Shown piece by piece: positions 30,529 to 37,241 of a DNA stretch of 37,241 nt. The notes under the pieces are model-generated. The model was not told the origin of the DNA. It was given only the letters and a program-made list of their open reading frames with translations, and searched no databases. The first letter of the stretch is position 1; each line of letters starts with the position of its first letter. The DNA is taken from positions 1 to 37,241 of the forward strand of contig JAJEDB010000004.1 of NCBI GenBank assembly GCA_022821725.1, given 5' to 3'. Origin of the DNA: Candidatus Poribacteria bacterium (GTDB taxonomy: Bacteria > Poribacteria > WGA-4E > WGA-3G). The translations under genes were made by a program, and so were the position numbers.

Positions 30529-32394
30529 TTAGTCTTGGGATTGTGCCTTCACTGCTTCAGCGACGATCATCTCTAAATTCTCCACTCTCGCTTCATGTGT
30601 AATTAACTTGCCGTTCCTATCAAGAAGCCACATTTCAGGAGTGCCGCGAATATCATATTGTTGTAAAAGTGAGTCCGCTGCCGTGTCGAAAATTTGTCGC
30701 CACTGAAGGTCATTTACTTTGATGTAGTTACCCAAACTCCGCATTATCGCTTCTTCACTATCAAGGCAGACCCCAATAATATCGAATCCTGCCTCTTTAT
30801 AAGTATCGTAAACTTTCTTGATATCTGACGTTTCCGCGGTGCCAAAATCCCTCCAGACCATCCAAAAGTGAAGCAAGACAACCTTCCCACGATACTCCCG
30901 AAGCGCAATCGGATTTCCATCAAGGGCGATCACAGAAAAGTCAGGGGCAGGTTTTCCAACCCATTCGTATCTCGGATTAGACTTACGCTCATACACTTCA
31001 GCGAGTTCAGTATTGCCTAACCTCCTATGAATGTCAGCAAGTTTCCATAAAATGAATTTATTGTCTGGAAACTGCTGCGCAGCTCCCTGAAAAAACACAA
31101 GCAGATCCTCGTATCGTTCCACCGTTTTGAGTATATCGAACAGTGTTTGATACCCTTGGAGGTCTTGTATCATTCCCGACTTGAGACGTTCAATAAGGGC
31201 AGCCGCTGATTGTTCGTTTCCTAATAGGGTGTGGAGTCTGACAAGCTGCGGATAGAGATCAAAGAAACGCTGACCATCAGGGTAACGCTTATCATCAGGG
31301 GAGCGCGCAAGTATTTCTTCAATAGCAGTGAGTGCCGCTGCGTGGCTACCGTACATATCCTCCGGCGTGTGTTCCCAAATCTTGGAAGACCTATAAATCT
31401 GAGAAGCAAAGCTTAAGTTCAAAACCCCAGAATCTTCATTCATGTGATGCCAGCAACGGACAAGTGGTATGACATCACCGAATACCAAACGTTGTTCATT
31501 TTTCTTATCTCGATATTCCGGAGCAAGCTCATACCCGTAACTCACTGGCATTCTCGGATCTACGTCCTGGAGAAAACCTATCCTTCCAATTATCTTGCTG
31601 ATTGCAACCAAATCTGTGTTCGGAAGAAAACCTGCCTTCCCATCTTCGTGATCGGCGGGACATATAAAGACCGATGCATCTGGCACGTATTTCGGATAAA
31701 GATCTGAGAGCCATTCAGGAAAATCTCCGTGTTCTTTCTGGTAGGTCTGAATTGCCTTGCCGATTGCAATCAAATTTCGTGTGCAAAGTTCTATGTTCCG
31801 CTTGTGCATTTCGGAATTCCCTCCTGCAGTAGATGTCAAAAACGTTTCAGATTCCTGTAAACGCTTTCGCGCCCGATGCAGACGCGTGTTAATCGTGCTT
31901 ACAGAGATGCCTAAAAACTTACTAATCTCTTTGACCTTCATTTCACCGAGATAGTAGAGTGTCACGACGGTGCGTTCACTCTCTGGCAGTCTTGCCAAAA
32001 GTTTTTTGACGGTCTCACGGCGACGCTCAGAGGTCGCTATCTGCCGTTGTTCCGACAGGTAACGTGTGTAAGCGGATTTCTCGATTTCTGCCGTAGGTGT
32101 GTCTTCCAGCGATTGCACCGTAATTTTTTTCTTCCGCATCCAATCGATGCAAAGCCGGTTTGCGATAACGTACAACCATCCAGCAAATTGATGGGGATCC
32201 TTGAGTGTCGGAAGTTTCTTGTAGACTTGTAGGAAGGTGTCCTGCGTAATCTCTTCAGCGTGGTGAAAATCGCCGATTTTCCGCCACACGAACGCGTGGA
32301 CACTCTGTTGGTATTTTTGGACTAAGGTGCTGAATGCCTCGTCGTCGCCGGATAAAATATTGTAAATGAGTTGGACATCGTCTTCTCTTTCCAT
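30529..32394 (-). CDS. ECF sigma factor fused to pseudopilin-like, TPR and thioredoxin-like domains
   Basis: A 621-residue protein from ATG 32394 (AAAGGGAT 8 nt upstream); the frame stays open a further 23 codons. Residues 10-88 are sigma region 2 (DAFSTLVQKY-like start, HHAEEITQDTFLQVY) and 128-182 region 4 (LPESERTVVTLYYLGEMKVKEI, NTRLHRARKRL). Residues about 197-345 resemble the globular part of type II pseudopilin-like proteins (LYPKYVPDASVFICPAD, VLNLSFA) but without the N-terminal membrane helix. A TPR-like stretch follows (370-470), then an AhpC/TlpA-type fold (478-615: KPAPDFSVIALDG, FDIIGVCLDS, RGTPEMWLLDRNGK). The WCxxC site is replaced by WRDFG, so no redox cysteines remain. It probably controls the adjacent permeases. 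Confidence 0.82.
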   Translation of the reverse strand: MEREDDVQLIYNILSGDDEAFSTLVQKYQQSVHAFVWRKIGDFHHAEEITQDTFLQVYKKLPTLKDPHQFAGWLYVIANRLCIDWMRKKKITVQSLEDTPTAEIEKSAYTRYLSEQRQIATSERRRETVKKLLARLPESERTVVTLYYLGEMKVKEISKFLGISVSTINTRLHRARKRLQESETFLTSTAGGNSEMHKRNIELCTRNLIAIGKAIQTYQKEHGDFPEWLSDLYPKYVPDASVFICPADHEDGKAGFLPNTDLVAISKIIGRIGFLQDVDPRMPVSYGYELAPEYRDKKNEQRLVFGDVIPLVRCWHHMNEDSGVLNLSFASQIYRSSKIWEHTPEDMYGSHAAALTAIEEILARSPDDKRYPDGQRFFDLYPQLVRLHTLLGNEQSAAALIERLKSGMIQDLQGYQTLFDILKTVERYEDLLVFFQGAAQQFPDNKFILWKLADIHRRLGNTELAEVYERKSNPRYEWVGKPAPDFSVIALDGNPIALREYRGKVVLLHFWMVWRDFGTAETSDIKKVYDTYKEAGFDIIGVCLDSEEAIMRSLGNYIKVNDLQWRQIFDTAADSLLQQYDIRGTPEMWLLDRNGKLITHEARVENLEMIVAEAVKAQSQD

Positions 32395-32542
32395 GAGGAT
32401 CCCTTTCAATGAATAGATGTGGTCGTGTTTATACCTGCGAAATGGCTGCATCAAATGCGGCATCTTGTTCGTTAAGCATCGCGGTCCGGTTTATAGCCTT
32501 TGTATATTAAAGACGAATTTATGCACAGAAATCTTACATAAT

Positions 32543-32797
32543 TTGAGACAGAAAATCACGTCTCGGTTTGTCTCCGCCTGTCAAGCTAAGAAAGTGGGGA
32601 CGATCGTCATAGGTGACATAAAGCACATACGACAATCTATGCAGTATAGGAAAAAAGTCAATCAGAAGTTGCACCAATGGGGGTTCGGGAAAACAACGGA
32701 GCAGAAAGAACGTGGGCAGCAGAAACCGGTCATGCCACAATCGCCAGCCTATCAGAGTCCTCTCGTGAGAAGGGATAACGAGGATGATGATTGGTAG
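32543..32797 (+). pseudogene. TnpB (IS200/IS605) fragment
   Basis: An internal slice of a TnpB nuclease: VSACQAKKVGTIVIGDIKHIR and YRKKVNQKLHQWGFGK match the segment around the second RuvC motif, where Asp of IGD takes the acidic position. The N-terminal domains and the zinc finger plus last RuvC motif are missing. The trailing codons (PQSPAYQSPLVRRDNE) read like an IS end. It belongs to a different TnpB branch from the remnant at 36278. Part of the gene-free region 32395-32836. Confidence 0.7.
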
Positions 32798-32836
32798 GAC
32801 TGCGCCTGTTTCGATTGAAACCTTCCACATTTTTCC

Positions 32837-32865
32837 TTGAAAAAAAGCCCAAAAACCGCTATACT
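32837..32865 (+). promoter_or_regulatory. strong sigma70 promoter of the restriction operon
   Basis: TTGAAA (32837-32842), 17-nt A-rich spacer, TATACT (32860-32865): five of six matches in each hexamer at optimal spacing. Transcription would begin near 32872, a few bases before the structured leader. Confidence 0.8.
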
Positions 32866-32879
32866 ATCTATATCACGTT

Positions 32880-32932
32880 GGCAGACATATCGAGCGTCAC
32901 CACTCGGTGGCGTGTCTGCCTCCCACTCGATA
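32880..32932 (+). promoter_or_regulatory. pseudoknot-forming 5' leader RNA
   Basis: Three pairings fit together. GGCAGACA (32880-32887) with TGTCTGCC (32913-32920), 8 bp; CGTCACC (32895-32901) with GGTGGCG (32906-32912), 7 bp with one G-U; and the bulge TATCGAG (32888-32894) with CTCGATA (32926-32932), 7 bp, which closes a pseudoknot. AGGGG of a ribosome-binding site follows immediately. CTCG also occurs in the hairpin loop (32903-32906), so the bulge has two alternative partners. A regulatory leader or riboswitch is inferred; no known class is recognised. Confidence 0.6.
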
Positions 32933-32944
32933 GGGGATAAAAGC

Positions 32945-32974
32945 GTGAGCGTGAGAGCCAGCAGATACTTTTGA
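32945..32974 (+). CDS. possible 9-residue leader peptide
   Basis: GTG at 32945 follows AGGGG (32932-32936) at about 8 nt. The frame reads VSVRASRYF and stops at TGA 32972-32974, overlapping the TTG start (32971) of the next gene. This would couple translation of the operon to a short leader. Only the SD, the spacing and the overlap support it. Confidence 0.3.
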   Translation: MSVRASRYF

Positions 32975-33396
32975 AAGACAACCGCGAAAGCGAACAAAAC
33001 AGATATTCACTATTGACAGTCCGAGACGCTGAGCATGCGATGTTTGTATTCTCAATCTTCGCAGTTGCTATTATTATCGGAATTTTTTCGTTTGAATTGC
33101 TTATTAGAGGTAGTGGTATTTTAAAATCTCTTGGTGTTGTACTTGGGAACATTTCAAGTGTTTTGTCGGGATCAACACTACTAACCATCTTTGAAGAAGG
33201 AGTGAATCTTATGTTTTTCCGTCGTGCCCGAGAAGAACGCGCAAAACTGAAAGAAGAAAAGCGTGAATTAGAGGAACTTAAGGAAGAAATACAAAACCTT
33301 CAAAACGCTCCTCAAAATGAGGTGTCAGCATCCAAACCTGGGAGTGTTAAGGCAGATCCCAAACCACCGGAGCAGCCTACAAAGCCTAAGAATTAG
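32971..33396 (+). CDS. small membrane/coiled-coil protein, restriction operon gene 1
   Basis: A 141-residue protein of no recognised family. The start is probably TTG 32971, overlapping the leader peptide stop; TTG 33013 or ATG 33040 would remove part of the polar N terminus. A clear membrane helix covers about 23-45, and a second moderately hydrophobic segment about 50-74. Residues 84-112 are a highly charged heptad-like coiled coil (REERAKLKEEKRELEELKEE), and the tail 113-141 is rich in Pro, Lys and Ser. The gene lies 15 nt before the restriction endonuclease and behind the strong promoter. Membrane anchoring or regulation of the R-M enzymes is possible but unproven. Confidence 0.65.
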   Translation: MKDNRESEQNRYSLLTVRDAEHAMFVFSIFAVAIIIGIFSFELLIRGSGILKSLGVVLGNISSVLSGSTLLTIFEEGVNLMFFRRAREERAKLKEEKRELEELKEEIQNLQNAPQNEVSASKPGSVKADPKPPEQPTKPKN

Positions 33397-33411
33397 TTAC
33401 GGAGGGAACAA

Positions 33412-34161
33412 TTGGATATAACCCCGTTAAAAGAAAAACTATCTGAGATTAACCGGATGGGCTATGTCGTTTCATTGCGAAAAGGAAACACTGGCATCGG
33501 TTACACACTGGAAACCTTACTTGGAGTTGTGGAAAATAATCTTAGGTCTCCCGACTTAGGGAATATAGAACTGAAAGAAACCTTATTTGGAGTTGCGGAA
33601 AATAATCTTAGGTATTCTGACTTGGAAAATATAGAATTGAAAAGCAGAAGAATTAAGTCTACCAGTCTATTGACTATGTTCACTTTCAACGACAGCATTT
33701 GGAAAATAGAACAGGAGGAATTGATTCAGCAATACGGTTATTACAAAAATGGACGATGGGCGTTATACACCACTGCTAAGAATAAACCTAACAATCGAGG
33801 TTTTTACGTCAAAGTTGAGCAAGATACTGTTAGGCTTTATCATATAGACGGTCTGTGTGCTATTGAATGGCAATTGGATTCTTTGATTGAGGACTTGAAA
33901 AAGAAATTGTCGAATGTGCTGTTGGTTGAGGCGGAGAGTCGTAAATCAGGTGCAAATGAAGAATTTTGGTATAAAGAGGCATATCTACTAACCGGTATAA
34001 GCGTGGAAAAATTCTTAGAATATATTAAGAACGGTCCTATAGTCGTTGACCTAAGAATGCATATAGCCAAAAATGGGGTCGTTAGAAATCATGGAACTGC
34101 TTTTAGACTTCATCGACGATACTGGGATTCATGCTTTGATAATATGGAAAAACTGCTATGA
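33412..34161 (+). CDS. MvaI/BcnI-family type II restriction endonuclease
   Basis: A 249-residue endonuclease. The N-terminal signature SLRKGNTGIGYTLETLLG (21-38) and the catalytic pattern ENN...PD...IELK identify the MvaI/BcnI family, monomeric enzymes that cut CCWGG or CCSGG; LLTMFTFNDSIWK (86-98) follows as in family members. The start is TTG 33412 with GGAGGG 5 nt upstream, a weak start codon behind a strong SD. Residues 34-55 are tandemly repeated as 56-77, so the active-site motif occurs twice, ENN-PD-IELK then ENN-SD-IELK; normal members have it once. Whether the enzyme is active is open. The stop overlaps the methyltransferase start (ATGA). Confidence 0.85.
   Translation: MDITPLKEKLSEINRMGYVVSLRKGNTGIGYTLETLLGVVENNLRSPDLGNIELKETLFGVAENNLRYSDLENIELKSRRIKSTSLLTMFTFNDSIWKIEQEELIQQYGYYKNGRWALYTTAKNKPNNRGFYVKVEQDTVRLYHIDGLCAIEWQLDSLIEDLKKKLSNVLLVEAESRKSGANEEFWYKEAYLLTGISVEKFLEYIKNGPIVVDLRMHIAKNGVVRNHGTAFRLHRRYWDSCFDNMEKLL
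33511..33642 (+). repeat. 66-bp in-frame tandem duplication
   Basis: Units 33511-33576 and 33577-33642 are adjacent, equal in length (22 codons) and differ at about ten positions. They carry the active-site segment of the endonuclease. Divergence between the units shows the duplication is not brand new. Confidence 0.9.
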
Positions 34162-35435
34162 GTGTATTGAACCTGAAAAATAAAGACGAATCGTGGGACT
34201 TTCGAGAGGCAGATACCAAAGAGTACACCCACTGCTTCCACACGTACCCAGCAATGATGATCCCACAGATCGCACGCAAACTGCTTAAAGCGTACGGCAT
34301 ACAAGGCGGATGGCTCCTCGATCCCTATTGTGGCACTGGCACTTCTCTGGTTGAGGCATCTCTATTCGGTATGCATAGTGTTGGATGTGACATTAACCCC
34401 CTTGTACGCTTGATCGCTACAGCCAAGTCAAAACCCGTTTGTTTGTCCGCCTTAGACGGAACGCTAAGCGAATTAAACGAGTATCTCTTTACGATTGAAT
34501 TTCGAGAAGATAATATCCCCGATGCTCCGATTCCCAACATCCCAAACCTGACCTATTGGTTCTCTGAAGAAGTCATTAGAACTCTCGCCTACCTACGAGA
34601 TAGGATTGGTCATATAAAAGATAAAGCATTGCAGAACTTCATACTCGTCGCTTTTTCGGAAACCGTTCGAGAGGTATCCTATACCCGGAATGGGGAGTTT
34701 AAATTATATCGCATGCCTGAGAAGAAACTTAAAGACTTCAAGCCCGACGTTTTCGGCATCTTTACCAAGAAATTGCGTAGAAATCGACAGGGTTTGGCAT
34801 GCTACCTTGAAAAGCGAAAAAATGTTAAGGCATCCGTATCTACGGCAAATACCGTTGAAGGTGAACTTCCACAGCCTCGTCCACCTGACGGGTATGATAT
34901 AGTAATTACATCTCCGCCTTATGGAGACTCACAGACCACCGTAGCGTATGGGCAATTTTCTCGGCTCGCAGCGGAATGGATAGGATTACCGAATGCTCGC
35001 AAAGTTGACAAAATCGCAATGGGCGGCATTCGTTCAAAAGAAACATTGAGAGGCTCTCCGGTATTGTCTGCTGTTGAGAAAATCCGTTTGATTGATGAGA
35101 AACGAGCGAAGGAAGTGTCTGCGTTTTATATTGATCTTGAGCGTAGTATCAGGTCAATAGCACAGGCATGTTCGCCACACACTACAATTTGCTATGTCGT
35201 TGGCAATCGTCGCGTCAAGGGTGTTGTGTTACCGACGGACGAATTTGTCGTTGATGCCTTTCGCCAGCACGGATTTGTACATAAGACGACCATCGTCAGA
35301 AACATACCCAACAAACGGATGCCGAAGAAGAACAGTCCTTCCAACATTGCAGGTGAAACATCTACAACGATGCACGAAGAAAACATCGTCGTCTGTCAGC
35401 GGATAAGTACTTCAACAACTCATGGAGACAGTTAA
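34158..35435 (+). CDS. DNA N4-cytosine-type methyltransferase
   Basis: A 425-residue SAM-dependent methyltransferase. The SAM-binding motif I is LLDPYCGTGTSLVEA (53-67) with DINP at 78-81, and the catalytic motif IV is TSPPY (251-255), the form typical of N4-cytosine enzymes. Motif I precedes motif IV, with about 190 residues between them that may include target recognition. Together with the MvaI/BcnI-type nuclease this makes a type II R-M pair, likely protecting a CCWGG- or CCSGG-like site by m4C. The gene overlaps the nuclease stop by 4 nt, so the nuclease is translated first and the methylase by coupling, an order that needs some way to avoid self-cutting. Confidence 0.88.
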   Translation: MSVLNLKNKDESWDFREADTKEYTHCFHTYPAMMIPQIARKLLKAYGIQGGWLLDPYCGTGTSLVEASLFGMHSVGCDINPLVRLIATAKSKPVCLSALDGTLSELNEYLFTIEFREDNIPDAPIPNIPNLTYWFSEEVIRTLAYLRDRIGHIKDKALQNFILVAFSETVREVSYTRNGEFKLYRMPEKKLKDFKPDVFGIFTKKLRRNRQGLACYLEKRKNVKASVSTANTVEGELPQPRPPDGYDIVITSPPYGDSQTTVAYGQFSRLAAEWIGLPNARKVDKIAMGGIRSKETLRGSPVLSAVEKIRLIDEKRAKEVSAFYIDLERSIRSIAQACSPHTTICYVVGNRRVKGVVLPTDEFVVDAFRQHGFVHKTTIVRNIPNKRMPKKNSPSNIAGETSTTMHEENIVVCQRISTSTTHGDS

Positions 35436-35438
35436 CTT

Positions 35439-35879
35439 ATGTCAGAACAAGACGGGAGAATAACCCGGAAAGAATACTATAAAATCGGTTTAGAGGAAAT
35501 TAGGGAAAATAATAACCTCAAAAACGTTACCATAACTGAACATAACAAAGTTGTAAACGCTATCTCAATCGGATTGCTTTTTACCTTTTTGAGATTTAAA
35601 GATTCGTTTGGTGAAGTGGAATTCCCATTAAGTATTGGATTTATATTACCTATTACGACGGTATTATTCAACATGGTTGCTTTTTATCCTACCCAGTGGG
35701 CGTTTAAAAAGAACGAAGAAAAGATTAAGAAAACCTATCATGAATACAGCAGAGTTGCCCATTTAATTAGAAATCCAGCAAACACAGTGGTATACTATAT
35801 AGAGGCGTTTTCACATTTAAGTTTTTGGCTAAGCTTATTTTTTGTGTTTTATCTACTCTATAGAATTTTTGGAGGATAA
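35439..35879 (+). CDS. small polytopic membrane protein, restriction operon gene 4
   Basis: A 146-residue protein starting 3 nt after the methyltransferase stop. The charged N terminus (1-37) is followed by a short hydrophobic segment (40-52), a clear helix at 63-84 and another at about 121-143, with a basic amphipathic stretch between them (KKNEEKIKKTYHEYSRVAHLIRN). The plan of two or three helices with an internal helix recalls SLATT-like or other small defence membrane effectors, but no sequence signature confirms that. Tight spacing places it in the R-M operon. Confidence 0.7.
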   Translation: MSEQDGRITRKEYYKIGLEEIRENNNLKNVTITEHNKVVNAISIGLLFTFLRFKDSFGEVEFPLSIGFILPITTVLFNMVAFYPTQWAFKKNEEKIKKTYHEYSRVAHLIRNPANTVVYYIEAFSHLSFWLSLFFVFYLLYRIFGG

Positions 35880-35884
35880 CTCTC

Positions 35885-36103
35885 ATGTCCAAAAAGAAGG
35901 AAACCACCCAAGTTATAGATACCAAGGATTACTTTAAAAAGGGTTGGTCTAAACCAACAAATCCCTCTCCAGCCCCCGCGGACATAGCACCCTTACCCCC
36001 TCAACCAGAAGGAGGCGGTGAATCGAAACCACAACAAGGTGGAAGTGGTAGTCCAGCTCCCAAGCAAAGTGAAGGCGGTAAAGGGGATTCAAAAGGGAAG
36101 TAA
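35885..36103 (+). CDS. short Pro/Gly-rich disordered protein, restriction operon gene 5
   Basis: A 72-residue protein, 5 nt after the preceding stop, with AGGA-like sequence just before the ATG. A short basic, possibly helical start (TKDYFKKGWSK) is followed by Pro-rich and then Gly/Ser/Lys-rich low-complexity sequence ending GGKGDSKGK. No domain. The low-complexity tail resembles in style the Pro/Lys-rich tail of the first protein in the operon. It may act as an adaptor to the membrane proteins; this is only a guess from composition and position. Confidence 0.55.
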   Translation: MSKKKETTQVIDTKDYFKKGWSKPTNPSPAPADIAPLPPQPEGGGESKPQQGGSGSPAPKQSEGGKGDSKGK

Positions 36104-36129
36104 ACCGGGTTAAGCCTAACAACTTCTTA

Positions 36130-36277
36130 CTGTGGTGATAGCACCCACACGCTAAAGCGTGGGGAAACCTCGGTTTCATAGCAACTGCGGTTTTCTCATA
36201 GAGTCCACCGTCTAACTGCCGCTCCACCAACGGGCATTTCCCTGATACTCTGAAATAGGGGAGCATCAGGCACATCG
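36130..36277 (-). ncRNA. probable TnpB guide-RNA (omegaRNA)/IS right-end relict
   Basis: Sequence 3' of the TnpB remnant on the minus strand ends with the hairpin CCCCACGCT-TT-AGCGTGTGGG (36144-36164) followed by TGCTATCAC, the usual right end of IS200/IS605 elements where the omegaRNA and the guide junction lie. With a truncated TnpB it is likely a relict. Confidence 0.5.
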
Positions 36278-36655
36278 TCACGTGACGGCTATCCCTGCCC
36301 GCAATATGTTTATCGCAGCGTTGATGTCCCTATCGTGGTGTGAACCAAAGTCGGGACACGTCCACTGCCTATCTGAAAGCGTTAGATTTTCGTTAGGATA
36401 CCCACAATCGCTACACGGTTTCGTTGTCGCTGTCCATTGACCCACTTGTTTCAAAACACGCTTATGTTTGATACACTTATACTTCAATATCTCAACAAAC
36501 TGGTAAAACGCAAGATCGGAGACCTTACGTCCCCACAACCGTTTCATGCCATCAAGGTTCAACGTTTCAATGGCGATGGTATCGATCTGAACAGCATTCG
36601 ACTTCATGACGCTCAATCTCAGAAGAATACGGATCTTCTTCTCTTTTAGCACCAT
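36278..36655 (-). pseudogene. TnpB (IS200/IS605) C-terminal remnant
   Basis: The 125-codon frame covers only the end of TnpB: IAIETLNLDGMKRL with the RuvC-II Glu, the zinc finger and RuvC-III DRDINAAINIL with its Asp. The N-terminal recognition domain and RuvC-I Asp are gone. The zinc finger reads CSDCGY...WTCPDFG, so the fourth Cys is changed to Phe. Truncation and the lost Cys mean it cannot be an active nuclease alone. Confidence 0.8.
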
Positions 36656-36827
36656 ACCTAATCGGTTAGCAGTTTAGGCGGTGTCTTGGGCGCGCTTTCT
36701 ATCGCTGCCGTCACACATGAAGTTGGGCAGTTTGGGATTGTCAGCGTTCAGGCTGCTGGGTAGTTTTGCTTATCTATCTTAACTGTATCTCTCGCTTATG
36801 AATGTTGCCGTCATTGGCGGAGTAATA

Positions 36828-37241
36828 TGTACTGCCACCGGAAATTTAGACCACTCCCTAATATAAGATTGTGCTACAATGACGATCTATTTGAAAGGAG
36901 TTATCCGATGGCGAAACGCAGAAAATTCACTGCTCAGTTTAAAGCAGAAGTTGTACTTGAGGCCCTCCGGGGTTAAAGTTCGCAAGCAGAACTGTGCCGA
37001 CGCTATAACCTCAGTGAAACCCAAATCTCAACGTGGAAGCAGCAAGGCATTGAAATTCTGATGTCTGGGTTTGCGACCCAAAATAAACAGTCCAGCGAGG
37101 CAGCGAAGCGTATTGCTGAACTGGAGCGACTCGTGGGTCGGTTGACGCTGGAGGCGGAAATCCAAAAAAAAGCAACGACGTTGTTGAACTGAGTCCCTCT
37201 GAAAAGCGACACGTCGTTGAGACGTTGCGCAAGGAACATAA
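36828..37241 (+). mobile_element. IS3-family insertion sequence, left end and orfA, continues past window
   Basis: TGTACTGCCACCGGAAATTT at 36828 resembles IS3-group terminal repeats (TGTACTG...). It is followed by orfA and, in the -1 frame from 37189, by the start of orfB-like sequence (LSPSEKRHVVETLRKEH) that runs off the window. Bases 36656-36827 before it show no gene. Confidence 0.65.
36908..37192 (+). pseudogene. IS3-family transposase orfA with nonsense codon
   Basis: ATG 36908 has AAAGGAG 9 nt upstream. The product MAKRRKFTAQFKAEVVLEAL is the IS3 OrfA start; codon 23 is TAA (36974-36976) where relatives have Glu in RGESSQAELCRRYNLSE, and the frame then continues in full (SETQISTWKQQGI, leucine-zipper-like end) to TGA 37190-37192. 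An A8 run (37164-37171) before the end could serve the usual -1 frameshift to OrfB. The stop makes this copy probably inactive. Confidence 0.8.

Noticed and set aside
32417..32797. Intact 126-residue gene
   Set aside because: Only the middle matches TnpB; both ends of the frame are unrelated sequence, so it is a fragment.
32880..32932. HDV-like ribozyme
   Set aside because: The strand order fits, but the inner stem is too long, the loop lacks the expected motif, there is no P4 and the first pair is G-C and not a G-U wobble. Kept only as a pseudoknot leader.
1..37241. CRISPR array
   Set aside because: The repeated leaders looked regular at first, but the copies are irregularly spaced, in both orientations and lie before genes; no array of equal spacers or cas gene is present.

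Overview
The window looks like a chromosomal segment from a Candidatus Poribacteria-like bacterium. This is an inference from family content and not a phylogenetic result. The supporting traits are many phytanoyl-CoA dioxygenase-like (PhyH) proteins (five), Gfo/Idh/MocA dehydrogenases (three), mandelate-racemase/enolase-superfamily enzymes (two), secreted LamG proteins, an N-terminally extended ECF sigma factor, and dense dispersed palindromic repeats. The DNA is double-stranded-bacterial in style: SD-led genes, sigma70-like promoters and no introns.

Layout. 1-5.0 kb: promoter, leader element, Gfo/Idh/MocA oxidoreductase, PhyH protein, a 26-residue membrane peptide, enolase-superfamily dehydratase, argD-like aminotransferase. 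5.2-10.5 kb: a housekeeping block with the order lolB-like lipoprotein, ispE, tRNA-Gln(UUG), rplY, cell-wall amidase, GerMN lipoprotein-like protein, pth; it resembles the lolB-ispE-prs-pth neighbourhood of other bacteria but without prs. 10.7-24.6 kb: catabolic/accessory genes (IMPase-like phosphatase, MDR dehydrogenase, two Gfo/Idh/MocA, two LamG proteins, TPP enzyme, second enolase-superfamily enzyme, two tandem pairs of PhyH genes). 24.6-27.5 kb: a redox pair, a four-helix membrane protein with two c-type heme motifs and a Rieske-glutamate synthase-like fusion. 27.5-32.4 kb: two ABC-2 permeases behind a sigma factor that carries pseudopilin-like, TPR and thioredoxin-like domains in the same chain.

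32.5-36.7 kb is a visibly AT-richer island between two different TnpB remnants. It carries a tight five-gene operon: small membrane/coiled-coil protein, MvaI/BcnI-type restriction endonuclease, N4-cytosine-type DNA methyltransferase, a second membrane protein and a short Pro/Gly-rich protein. A textbook promoter and a pseudoknot-forming leader precede it. The endonuclease has a 66-bp in-frame tandem duplication across its active-site motif. The window ends in an IS3-family element whose orfA has a nonsense codon.

Across the window, genes of unrelated function share one leader element: a core CCGCAAGG-(W)AAAATTAAAA placed almost always 12 nt before the start codon, often preceded by a GCCTGC-N9-GCAGGC hairpin. 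One copy lies in antisense orientation away from any start, so it behaves as a dispersed repeat as well as a leader. This leader family, the restriction operon with its structured 5' RNA, and the sigma-redoxin fusion are the observations most worth following.
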